In this document: piece after piece, positions 1-7,731 of the stretch
Numbering within the stretch: the first letter of the stretch is position 1
Layout: every line of letters begins with the position of its first letter
NCBI RefSeq assembly: GCF_014199535.1
Contig: NZ_JACHNV010000005.1
Location: 62,001-126,000, forward strand
Length of the DNA: 64,000 nucleotides
DNA from: Hymenobacter latericoloratus
Lineage (GTDB): Bacteria; Bacteroidota; Bacteroidia; Cytophagales; Hymenobacteraceae
Reading direction: 5' to 3'
Translations under genes and position numbers: made by a program
Notes under the pieces: generated by a model
The model's database searches: none
The model's input: only the letters and a program-made list of their open reading frames with translations
Told to the model about the DNA's origin: nothing

Positions 1-164
1 GCTTTGTGGGCCGCATTGGCGCGGGCCGCCTCGTGGTGCAACTGCTGCACCATGGGCAGCAGCTCCGACAGCTTGCAGCAGCAGGCCATGCGGGCCACTT
101 TCGTAGGCTTACTGGCTTCCGCAGTAGCGGCCGACGCGTCGGCGGCGCGATGGGAGATGGTCAT
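1..164 (-). CDS. Hypothetical protein, C-terminus beyond the window edge
   Basis: An open frame on the minus strand starts at the ATG at 164-162 and runs off the left edge with no stop, giving 54 codons. It begins MTISHRAADAS, then has a Cys-Cys-Cys-Lys stretch and an amphipathic segment rich in Leu, Gln and His. It lies about 100 bp downstream of the radical SAM gene on the same strand and could be co-transcribed with it. I do not recognise the family. Codon use (GCC, CTG, CGC) matches the neighbours. The start and even the reality of the gene are moderately sure at best. Confidence 0.4.
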   Translation of the reverse strand, partial: MTISHRAADASAATAEASKPTKVARMACCCKLSELLPMVQQLHHEAARANAAHK

Positions 165-268
165 AGCAGCTTGGGTCACTGATGGTTTCTTTTCGGGTAG
201 TTCGGGTAAGAAAAGTTGTTTTTCGCTCCTGCCAACACACTAAAAATCAACCGCCAGAAAACGAAAGC

Positions 269-1537
269 TTACGAGGCCTGGGCAAACAAATCGAGCTGCT
301 GGGTTACCAGCGCCGAGCGCACCGAGCCCGCGCCAAACAGAATCTGGCGCCGAATGGTCTGCTCGTCGTAGTCGCGCTTCTCCAGGGCCTGGCCGCGGCA
401 GGTCAGGAAGAACTTAGCCCGCTTCAGCACCACCCCAAACTTGTGCAGGTGGTCGAGGGTAATGGGCGAAAACCGGCGGGCCGCCACAATGCGCTTGGCC
501 GAGCGCGCTCCTACCCCCGGAATCCGCAGAATCATCTCGTAATCAGCGGTATTCACATCCACCGGGAATACGTGACGGTTGCGCAGGGCCCAGGCCAGCT
601 TGGGGTCAATTTCCAGATCGAGGAAGGGGTGGGCGGGGTCCAGAATTTCATCGGCCTGGAAGCCGTAGAAGCGCATGAGCCAGTCAGTCTGATACAAGCG
701 GTGCTCCCGAATCAGGGGCGGCTGCGTTACCTGGGGCAGGCGGGCGTCGTCGGTTACGGGGATGTAGCCGGAGTAGTACACGCGCTTGAGGCCGTAACCC
801 TTATAGAGCGAGTCGGTGAGGTTGATGATTTGCAGGTCGTTTTCCGCCGAGGCGCCCACAATGAGCTGGGTGCTTTGGCCGGCGCTGGCAAACTGCGGCA
901 CTTTCTTAAACAGGGCCTTCTCATCCTTATTCAACTGAATCCCGTCCCGGATCTGGGCCATCGGGGTCAGAATTTCCTGGTAGTTTTTCTCCGGCGCCAG
1001 GGCGGTCAGGCTCATTTCGGAGGGTAGCTCGATGTTCACGCTCAGGCGGTCGGCGTAGAGGCCCGCCTCCTGAATCAGCTCCTCTGAGGCGCCCGGAATG
1101 GCCTTTACGTGGATGTAGCCGTTGAACCGGTGCTCCGTGCGCAGCTTTTTGATGATGCGCACCAGGCGCTCCATGGTGTAGTCGGGCGAGGAGAAAATGC
1201 CGGAGCTCAGGAACAGGCCTTCGATGTAATTGCGCCGGTAGAAGTTCATGGTCAGGTCCACTACCTCATCCACCGTAAAGGCGGCGCGCTTCACGTCGTT
1301 GCTTTTCCGCGACACGCAGTAGGCGCAGTCGAAGATGCAGTGGTTAGTCAGCAGAATCTTAAGCAGGCTCACGCAGCGGCCATCTTCGGTGTAGCTGTGG
1401 CAAATGCCCATGCCCTCCGCATTGCCCAGGCCTTTGTCCTCGTTCTTGCGCTTGCCGCCGCTGCTGGAACATGAGGCATCGTACTTCGCGGCATCTGCCA
1501 AAATACTTAGCTTTTCCTGAATACGCTGGTCGTTCAT
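269..1537 (-). CDS. Putative DNA modification/repair radical SAM protein
   Basis: 422 residues. The radical SAM cluster motif CxxxCxxC is at Cys67, Cys71 and Cys74 (HCIFDCAYC), so the protein should bind a 4Fe-4S cluster and cleave S-adenosylmethionine. Near residues 335-355 there is a helix-hairpin-helix (ILRIPGVGARSAKRI), a typical DNA-binding element. This combination is the family annotated as 'putative DNA modification/repair radical SAM protein'; its substrate is not established. The start is the ATG at 1537, followed by a sensible N-terminus. The family is commonly encoded beside a DUF4130 uracil-DNA-glycosylase-like partner, which is not visible in the parts of the neighbourhood inside this window. 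Confidence 0.9.
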   Translation of the reverse strand: MNDQRIQEKLSILADAAKYDASCSSSGGKRKNEDKGLGNAEGMGICHSYTEDGRCVSLLKILLTNHCIFDCAYCVSRKSNDVKRAAFTVDEVVDLTMNFYRRNYIEGLFLSSGIFSSPDYTMERLVRIIKKLRTEHRFNGYIHVKAIPGASEELIQEAGLYADRLSVNIELPSEMSLTALAPEKNYQEILTPMAQIRDGIQLNKDEKALFKKVPQFASAGQSTQLIVGASAENDLQIINLTDSLYKGYGLKRVYYSGYIPVTDDARLPQVTQPPLIREHRLYQTDWLMRFYGFQADEILDPAHPFLDLEIDPKLAWALRNRHVFPVDVNTADYEMILRIPGVGARSAKRIVAARRFSPITLDHLHKFGVVLKRAKFFLTCRGQALEKRDYDEQTIRRQILFGAGSVRSALVTQQLDLFAQAS

Positions 1538-1749
1538 CGTGCCGGTTTGTTGGCTTAAAAATAGAAGCTTGCGCGCACATACGCATCATCTTTAAGGCTA
1601 ATTTCGTTGGAAATGTTCCTTCAACCTCAACTTTCCTACCCGCGGGTATTGCCCCTAGATTTGGCGGGCTTTTTGGCCCGGCAACCGCAATAAAACCCGG
1701 CGCTAAACGCGTTTGGGCTGTATCTTGCGAAGACTGGCCTGCTGTTTTT

Positions 1750-3657
1750 ATGAAGTATCTGGTTTGGGTTTGGGGACTACTGCTCGGGGTGGCCGTGGCT
1801 GCTACCCCCGTGCTGGCCCAAACCCCGGCCCTACCCCACCCCGATACCACCAAGCTGCCGGGGGCCCGCCCCGACTCGCTGCGCCGCCGCTTCGATCAGG
1901 AGCGCATGCTCAACAGCCTGAAGGCCTACACCAAGCGCAAAACCATAGCCGGCAAAGCCGCCTCGGCCCTGTTCAACTTCACGGAGCGACGCGAAGACCA
2001 GGCCGGCCTCGACGCCAAGCTGCTCGACCGCCAGTTCGACCGGCACAACTACAAGGTCATTCGGCGCATTGATATTCGCTCGCTCGACGCCTTTGGCTAC
2101 AGCATATCCGACTCTTTGCGCGAACCCCGCAACATTCTGGAGAAAACCGGCAACTTCTTCCACATCAAAACCAACAAGCTGCGGGTGCGGCAGGTACTGC
2201 TGTTCCGGGAGGGCGAGGAGCTGGAGCCGCAGGACCTGGCGGAATCGGAGCGTTTGCTGCGCCAGACCTCCGAGATTCTGGATGCCCGCGTGTTCGTGAA
2301 TGAGCGCACCAGCACTCCCGACAGCGTAGATATTCAGGTAATTACCAAGGATGTGTTCAGCATCAGTGGCTCGTTTCAGCTGCGCGACGTGGCGGCGGGA
2401 GTGATTGGCCTGCGCGACGTGAACTTTCTGGGGCTGGGCCACCAACTGCGGAACCGCTACGAGTACGGGCGGCGCGACAATGGCCCTGGCGCCCAGAGCT
2501 GGCGCTACATTGGCAGCTACCAGATTCCGTTCCGCAACTTCGTGTACGGGCAGGCTCGCCACCGCAACGAAACCCGCAACCGCGAAACGGGCGTTACGTT
2601 CAGCCGCGACTTTTACTCCATCAACACCCGCTACGCCGGGGCCATCAGCTACGACTTTATTGACCGGGTAGTAACCACCCAGGGCAGTGGCACCGAGGAA
2701 GACCCCTACATCTTCCGGCCCCTGCGCTACAATATGCAGGATATGTGGCTGGGCCGGACGCTGCGCCTGAAAAGCTACGACCTGGGCTACGAGAGCCCCG
2801 GCCGGGTCATTGTTTCGGGGCGGGTTATCCGGACCAGCTACGCCCAAAAGCCGACCACTGACTACTTCAATGCCAACCTGGTGCTGGGTACCGTGGGCTA
2901 CAGCGTGCGCCGCTATTACAAAGACAAGTACCTGTTCGGGTTTGGGCGCACCGAGGACATCCCGACGGGCACTCTGGCCAGCCTGACGAGCGGCTACGAG
3001 TTTAACAACCAGGCCAACCGCCGCTACTACGGGGTACGGCTGGCCTATGCCGGCTACCACCCCCAGCGCGGCTACCTTTACCTCAACGGCGAGTTTGGCT
3101 CTTACCTGCGCGGGCGCGACAACGACTGGCAGCAGGGCCTGGTGAGCGGGGAGCTGCTGTACTTTACGCGCCTCTACCACACGGGCAACTACCAGTGGCG
3201 CCACTTTCTCTGGCAGCGCACCAGCCTCGGGCTTAACCGCCGGCCGGGCGAGCAGCCCCTCAGCATCGACGGGGAGCATGGGCTGCGCGGCTTCCAGCCG
3301 GAGGGCCTGCTGCTGGGCACCAGCCGCGTAACCCTCAACTACGAGGCTACCCTATTTACGCCGGTATCGTTTCTGGGCTTCCGGATGGCGGGCGTGGCCT
3401 TTGCCGATGTGGCCTGGCTGAACGCCCGTAATCAGCGCCAAGTGCTGCCTTTCCTGGAAGCTCCCTACACCGGGTTCGGGCTGGGCCTGCGCTTCCGCAA
3501 CGAGTACGCCGCCCTGCGCACCTTCCAGATTACGTTCGGCTTCTACCCCCGCGGCATGGTGCAACCCAACGGCATCCGCATCTTCGAAAACTCCCGGCCC
3601 TACTACGACTTCAGCGACTTCAGCTTTGGGCAGCCCGGCGTGGTGCGCTACCAGTAA
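1750..3657 (+). CDS. Omp85/BamA-family outer membrane beta-barrel protein
   Basis: 635 residues from the ATG at 1750. The frame is open further upstream, but this ATG gives a clear signal peptide (MKYLVWVWGLLLGVAVA, cleavage after VLAQ), so it is the chosen start. A charged segment is followed by a POTRA-like unit around residues 110-190, then a long region of alternating aromatic and polar residues with Tyr/Arg-rich strands ending near residue 635. This fits an outer membrane barrel of the surface-antigen (Omp85) type. The final residue is Gln rather than the usual Phe. BamA itself is longer (five POTRA units), so this is an accessory paralogue of unknown cargo, not the essential assembly factor. 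Confidence 0.75.
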   Translation: MKYLVWVWGLLLGVAVAATPVLAQTPALPHPDTTKLPGARPDSLRRRFDQERMLNSLKAYTKRKTIAGKAASALFNFTERREDQAGLDAKLLDRQFDRHNYKVIRRIDIRSLDAFGYSISDSLREPRNILEKTGNFFHIKTNKLRVRQVLLFREGEELEPQDLAESERLLRQTSEILDARVFVNERTSTPDSVDIQVITKDVFSISGSFQLRDVAAGVIGLRDVNFLGLGHQLRNRYEYGRRDNGPGAQSWRYIGSYQIPFRNFVYGQARHRNETRNRETGVTFSRDFYSINTRYAGAISYDFIDRVVTTQGSGTEEDPYIFRPLRYNMQDMWLGRTLRLKSYDLGYESPGRVIVSGRVIRTSYAQKPTTDYFNANLVLGTVGYSVRRYYKDKYLFGFGRTEDIPTGTLASLTSGYEFNNQANRRYYGVRLAYAGYHPQRGYLYLNGEFGSYLRGRDNDWQQGLVSGELLYFTRLYHTGNYQWRHFLWQRTSLGLNRRPGEQPLSIDGEHGLRGFQPEGLLLGTSRVTLNYEATLFTPVSFLGFRMAGVAFADVAWLNARNQRQVLPFLEAPYTGFGLGLRFRNEYAALRTFQITFGFYPRGMVQPNGIRIFENSRPYYDFSDFSFGQPGVVRYQ

Positions 3658-3660
3658 AGC

Positions 3661-3865
3661 ACAGATTCGCGCTGATTACATCGATTACGCTGGTTCTTGA
3701 ACACCGAATAGTAAACCCTTGAGCAGACCATACTTATCTGGGAGCTTTCCGGCCCCGTATAGATGGTGGCCGGCTTGGTAGCGGCGGGCGCCTTGCCGGT
3801 GTGTACCTTTGTCCTTGGTCAGCTTATGAAAATCAGCGTAATCGACCTAATCAGAGCAAATCTGT
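3661..3865. repeat. Inverted repeat pair between the Omp85-like gene and cvfB
   Basis: Arms at 3661-3698 and 3829-3865 are inverted copies of one another with about six mismatches over 37 bp (shared core CGATTACGCTG). The right arm ends six bases before the cvfB start codon. A related pair lies near 62891-63166, so this is a dispersed family and not a chance palindrome. A promoter-like box at 3804 lies between the arms. Confidence 0.7.
3804..3811 (+). promoter_or_regulatory. Bacteroidota -7 promoter box for cvfB
   Basis: TACCTTTG matches the TAnnTTTG consensus of the Bacteroidota primary sigma factor. The box ends 60 bp before the cvfB start. A TTGG at 3775 is a weak candidate for the -33 element, with 25 bp spacing. 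Confidence 0.5.
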
Positions 3866-3871
3866 GATTCT

Positions 3872-4708
3872 ATGAACCTTGGTGACTTTAACGACCTGGA
3901 AGTAGCCCGCGAGGTAGATTTCGGCATGTACCTGACCTCCGACGACGGCGACCTGCTGCTGCCCCGCAAGTACATTCCGGCCGGTACCCGCGTGGGCGAC
4001 GTGGTGCGCGTTTTCGTGTACCGCGACTCCGAAGACCGCCTGATTGCCACCAACCTGGAGCCCTACGTGCGGGTAGGCCAGTTCGCGGCCCTCACCGTCC
4101 GCGACGTGACGCCCACCGGCGCCTTCCTCGACTGGGGCCTGGAAAAAGACCTGCTGCTGCCCTACCGCAACCTGCGCCGCACCCTGCGCCCGGGCGAGCG
4201 AGCCACCGTGTTTGTGTACCTCGATGACACTACCGACCGCATTGTGGCCTCGGCCAAGTGGGAGTGGTTTCTGAGCGACGACCCCTTCCCGGGCAAGGCC
4301 GGCGACGCCGCCGACTTGTTTGTGGCCGAGGAAACCGACCTGGGCTACAAAGTCATTGTGGATGGTACCCACCAGGGCCTGCTCTACCACAATGAGGTGT
4401 TCAAGCCCCTGCGCCTCGGCGATGTGCACACGGGCTACGTGCGCCAGGTGCGCCCCGATGGCAAGCTCGACCTGAGCCTGCAGCGCCCCGGCTACGACGA
4501 GGCCCTGGCCGCCGCCGATACCCTGCTGGCCGCCCTGCGCCAGGCCCCCAACGGCACCCTGCCCCTCGGCGACAAAAGTGAGCCCGACGACATTTACCGC
4601 CGCCTGGGCATGAGCAAGAAAGTATTCAAGAAAGCCCTGGGCTCTCTCTACAAACAAGGTATGGTGCAACTGGAACCCGAAAAAACGGTGCTGGTTTCTA
4701 GCAAGTAG
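3872..4708 (+). CDS. cvfB: CvfB-like S1 RNA-binding protein
   Basis: 278 residues, the usual length of the family. Consecutive S1-like OB folds occupy roughly residues 1-65, 66-135 and 140-215 (for example VGQFAALTVRDVTPTGAFLDWG, read here from Val66 on). A small winged helix closes the protein (residues 235-275, YRRLGMSKKVFKKALGSLYK). This is the architecture of conserved virulence factor B, a cytoplasmic RNA-binding protein that affects expression of virulence genes in Staphylococcus; its role in Bacteroidota is unknown. It is a single gene with its own promoter box. Confidence 0.88.
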   Translation: MNLGDFNDLEVAREVDFGMYLTSDDGDLLLPRKYIPAGTRVGDVVRVFVYRDSEDRLIATNLEPYVRVGQFAALTVRDVTPTGAFLDWGLEKDLLLPYRNLRRTLRPGERATVFVYLDDTTDRIVASAKWEWFLSDDPFPGKAGDAADLFVAEETDLGYKVIVDGTHQGLLYHNEVFKPLRLGDVHTGYVRQVRPDGKLDLSLQRPGYDEALAAADTLLAALRQAPNGTLPLGDKSEPDDIYRRLGMSKKVFKKALGSLYKQGMVQLEPEKTVLVSSK

Positions 4709-4935
4709 TCCGGAGTTACCTTGCCTACCCCACCCCTGGCTTCAAACCCACAAAGTGGGCAGAAGCCGGGGGTTTATCTTTCGGGGGCGGGGTAGGCCCC
4801 GCAAAGCTCACCCGACTGGGCAACGCTGGCGGTGGCTGGTGCATCTGAGCCAGAGGGAAGGCAGCGTTTCAACGGCCGGACACGTACCTGCCAGAAGCTG
4901 CGGCCTTCCGTTCAGCTCCTCTTTTCCTTCTGCTC

Positions 4936-5598
4936 ATGCAAAAAACTGCCCTCCTGGCCGGCGCCACTGGTTTGGTCGGAAGCCAACTGCTACCCCTGCT
5001 GCTGGCTTCCGGGCGCTACAATCGGGTTATTGTGGTGGGGCGGCGCCCGGTGCCGCTGGTGCACCCCAAGCTGGTGCAGCGCATTCTGCCTTTTGACCAG
5101 CTGGAAGCCCACCGCCTGCAGCTGATTGCCGATGATGTGTTCTGCTGCCTGGGCACCACCTTGCGCCAGGCCGGGTCCCGCGAGGCTTTTTACCGCGTCG
5201 ATTACCTCTATGTAGTGACGCTGGCGGCGCTTACGGCGGCCAATTTTGCCGCGCAGCTACTGGTCGTATCGGCCCTGGGTGCCAGCGCAGCGTCGCGGTT
5301 CTACTACAACCGGGTGAAAGGTGAAATGGAGGAAGCCCTGCGTCCGTTGCCCTTCCGGGCTGTTCACTTTTTTCGGCCTTCTCTGCTACTTGGGCCCCGG
5401 TCCGAAAAGCGTTTGGGCGAGCAGCTGGGGGCCGTGGTACTGGGTGCGCTACGGCCGGTGCTGGTGGGCCCTCTACGGCAGTACCGCGCCATGGAGGCGG
5501 CAGCCGTAGCCCGGGCCATGCTGCACGCCGCCGAGCAGGATACCAGCGGTATCCACGTTCATCTTTCCGGTTCGATGGGGCAAAAAGCAGCTAACTAG
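4936..5598 (+). CDS. NAD(P)-binding SDR-type oxidoreductase (atypical SDR)
   Basis: 220 residues, with an N-terminal Rossmann motif GATGLVGSQL at residues 9-18. It has the compact layout of the atypical SDRs related to HTATIP2 and NAD(P)H-binding reductases: a 'VSALGASAASRFYYNRVKGEME' core that carries a YxxxK-like pair (Tyr-Asn-Arg-Val-Lys), then a FRPSLLLGPR segment typical of this subfamily. The substrate is unknown. The start ATG at 4936 follows a short non-coding stretch, and upstream in-frame codons do not resemble the family. Confidence 0.8.
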   Translation: MQKTALLAGATGLVGSQLLPLLLASGRYNRVIVVGRRPVPLVHPKLVQRILPFDQLEAHRLQLIADDVFCCLGTTLRQAGSREAFYRVDYLYVVTLAALTAANFAAQLLVVSALGASAASRFYYNRVKGEMEEALRPLPFRAVHFFRPSLLLGPRSEKRLGEQLGAVVLGALRPVLVGPLRQYRAMEAAAVARAMLHAAEQDTSGIHVHLSGSMGQKAAN

Positions 5599-5621
5599 TC
5601 GTAATAGTCGGGCAGTTATGG

Positions 5622-5629
5622 TACTTTTG
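5622..5629 (+). promoter_or_regulatory. -7 promoter box
   Basis: TACTTTTG matches TAnnTTTG and ends 37 bp before the ATG of the 189-residue secreted protein. No clear -33 TTTG is seen. Confidence 0.5.
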
Positions 5630-5665
5630 CGGGAAAATTGACTGTTTACTACCTTCTTTTTCCGC

Positions 5666-6235
5666 ATGAAGCGTTTGATTTTTGGCCTCGTAGCCCTGGG
5701 GCTGTTGGCAACCACTGAAGGGGCCCAGGCCCAGAGCAAGAAGAAAAGCAGCGGCAGCGGTGCCGGCTACGAAACGGCCATTGGTCTGCGCGGCGGCGGC
5801 TGGTCGTCGGGCCTTACCTTCAAGCACTTCCTCAGCGGCAAAAACAACGTCGCCTTTGAGGGCCTGCTGACCCGCGAGTACCAGGCCCGCGGTGGCCGCC
5901 TCACGCTGCTGCTGGAAAAACACCTGCCCGTTTCCGACTTCAAAGGCCTGCAATTCTACTACGGTGCCGGAGGCCACGTAGGGGTGTACAATGGCCGCTA
6001 CTACGTGCTGGATGGCCGCTTTGTGCGGGGCCGGAAGCGTGACTTCTACTATACCTACTACCGGGAAGACCGGAATTACATCGTAGGTGGCGCCGACCTC
6101 ATCCTGGGTCTGGAGTACAAAATGGAAGACCTACCCTTCACCATTGGCGTCGATTACAAGCCCTTCTTTGAGGTATTCGACGGCTACACCGGCTTCTATA
6201 ATGATGCCGCTGTAAGCCTGCGCTTCGCGTTCTAA
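5666..6235 (+). CDS. Secreted hypothetical protein, probable small outer membrane barrel
   Basis: 189 residues. A signal peptide (MKRLIFGLVALGLLATTEGAQA) is followed by a Lys/Ser-rich linker and then about eight predicted amphipathic strands with many Gly, Tyr and Arg residues. It ends in Phe-Ala-Phe, consistent with a barrel C-terminal strand. I do not recognise a named family beyond general outer-membrane-barrel proteins of Bacteroidota. It has its own promoter and a strong terminator downstream, so it is probably monocistronic. Confidence 0.75.
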   Translation: MKRLIFGLVALGLLATTEGAQAQSKKKSSGSGAGYETAIGLRGGGWSSGLTFKHFLSGKNNVAFEGLLTREYQARGGRLTLLLEKHLPVSDFKGLQFYYGAGGHVGVYNGRYYVLDGRFVRGRKRDFYYTYYREDRNYIVGGADLILGLEYKMEDLPFTIGVDYKPFFEVFDGYTGFYNDAAVSLRFAF

Positions 6236-6275
6236 GCACTACCGGCACTGAACTCCTGACTGCTCAGTACAAAAC

Positions 6276-6309
6276 AAAGCCCCACCGATTGATATGTCGG
6301 TGGGGCTTT
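6276..6309. terminator. Bidirectional intrinsic terminator
   Basis: A perfect 13-bp stem (6276-6288 with 6297-6309, AAAGCCCCACCGA) has an 8-nt loop and A/T ends on both sides. It lies between two convergent genes and can serve both. Confidence 0.85.
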
Positions 6310-6335
6310 GCTTTTCATGGAAAGCCGGAAAAGAG

Positions 6336-6614
6336 CTACCGCATCCGTCCGTAGGGCCGGGCCTGGTAGTGCGGCCGGGGCGCCGGCACCACCACGCGGC
6401 GGCGGGGCTCCACTACCACTACCCGGGCCGGGCGCGGACGGTAGTAGGGCCGGTACGGCCGATGATAGACGGGGCGGGCGGGGTACCGGTAGTAAGGCAC
6501 CGGGGCCGGCGCTACCACTACTCCGGGCTGGGCCGTAGCTACGCACCCAGTAAGGGAGGCAGCGGCCAGCAGCAAGGCAAAAAACAGGGCAGGAAACTTC
6601 AGAAAGCTTTTCAT
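6336..6614 (-). CDS. Small Pro/Arg/Tyr-rich lipoprotein
   Basis: 92 residues. The lipobox is LTGC (Cys at residue 24) after a hydrophobic stretch. The mature part is almost wholly low-complexity Pro-Tyr-Arg-Val sequence (repeated YRPY, RPARV and VVVEPRRR units). Proteins of this sort are common and unnamed in Bacteroidota. Its basic, tyrosine-rich nature suggests an envelope structural or polyanion-binding role, but no function can be assigned. Confidence 0.75.
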   Translation of the reverse strand: MKSFLKFPALFFALLLAAASLTGCVATAQPGVVVAPAPVPYYRYPARPVYHRPYRPYYRPRPARVVVVEPRRRVVVPAPRPHYQARPYGRMR

Positions 6615-6719
6615 ACGCAGGGCAGCCGCTGGTTAGGACGGCTTCTGTCCTTTGACGTACCCGAAAGCCTCGGGTTTAATGCCTTGCCCTAAAAAAAGCC
6701 GGTAGTGCCTACCCCCTGC

Positions 6720-7697
6720 TTACAGCTGAATCCGGTAGGTAGTGCCGGACATGCCCCCGAAAAAGCCGTAGCCATTGCGGATGTTGGAGTACAGGGGGGC
6801 GGGCTCGGCGAAAGGGTTGTCCTCGGTATCCTGGTAGCGCTGGCGCGACTGGTAAAACTTGTAGGCATCGGCCGTGAGGTTCAGCACCTGCAGCTCCAGG
6901 TAAGCGGGCACGGGCACATTGCTTCCCCCGTAGCTGGTGGAGCTTACCACGTTGCTGCTGAGGGTAAACTGCCGGCCGTTCACGTTGGTATCGGGGTAGG
7001 GTGCCAGGCTGCTGTAGTAATCGTTGTAGAGCGAGGACAGGGTGAAAGTTTCGCCCACGTTGCCAAACTCCGTGTTGGTATCCTCGGTCATCAGGTCGCC
7101 GTACGGGCGGCCCTGGGTGTCATAGAGTTTGCCTATCACCACGTAGTAGTCGGCCGTAGCGGCGGGGTCGGTAAGCACCAGGCTCAGGCGGCCCCGCAGT
7201 TGCCCGTAGTCGCCGGGCGGGCGCTGGGTGTAGGTGGCGCGCTCAATCTGCGGGCGGGCCGGCATGGTCAGCTGGCTTTCTACCGCCTCGAAGCCGGGCA
7301 GCCGGCCGCGCAGCGTGTAGGTCTGGCCGGGCTGGGCGGCAAAGTTCATCGTCGGCTCGTAGTAGCCCGGCTCGTAACGGGGGCGCGGATACGTTTGCCA
7401 CTGCTTGTTGGTAGCCTGCCGGAACCGCTCTACCACCGTGCCGGTGGCATCCAGTATTTCTACCGTCGCGTCGGGGCGGCCCTGCAGCGGCCGGGCATCA
7501 AACATGCGCTGGCTGTGGCTCACGTAGAGCTGGTTGAAGGCCTGCATGGCTTCCGACTGCTGGGTGGGGGTAGCGTTGCTGAGCAGGTAGCGCAGGGCAA
7601 TGCGGGGCGTGTGCTCGGGCTCGGGCAGGTTCACGTCGGTTTCGCAGCCCGCCAGCGTTGTTGCAGCCAGCACCAGAACGGGGAATAGCTTTTTCAT
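6720..7697 (-). CDS. DUF4249 lipoprotein paired with the TonB receptor
   Basis: 325 residues from the ATG at 7697 (MKKLFPVL); the frame extends five codons further, but the signal peptide begins here. The lipobox is LAGC (Cys18). The rest matches DUF4249: a beta-rich extracellular protein that in Bacteroidota nearly always follows a TonB-dependent receptor with a carboxypeptidase-like regulatory domain. It lies 34 bp downstream of such a receptor, on the same strand. It probably acts as the surface-exposed partner of that receptor, by analogy with SusD; the ligand is unknown. Confidence 0.85.
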   Translation of the reverse strand: MKKLFPVLVLAATTLAGCETDVNLPEPEHTPRIALRYLLSNATPTQQSEAMQAFNQLYVSHSQRMFDARPLQGRPDATVEILDATGTVVERFRQATNKQWQTYPRPRYEPGYYEPTMNFAAQPGQTYTLRGRLPGFEAVESQLTMPARPQIERATYTQRPPGDYGQLRGRLSLVLTDPAATADYYVVIGKLYDTQGRPYGDLMTEDTNTEFGNVGETFTLSSLYNDYYSSLAPYPDTNVNGRQFTLSSNVVSSTSYGGSNVPVPAYLELQVLNLTADAYKFYQSRQRYQDTEDNPFAEPAPLYSNIRNGYGFFGGMSGTTYRIQL

Positions 7698-7731
7698 AAC
7701 CATCAGATACAAATGACCGTGTGCCCCACCG

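Noticed and set aside
182..1027. 281-codon frame opposite the radical SAM gene
   Set aside because: No recognisable protein features; the opposite strand has a full radical SAM/HhH protein.
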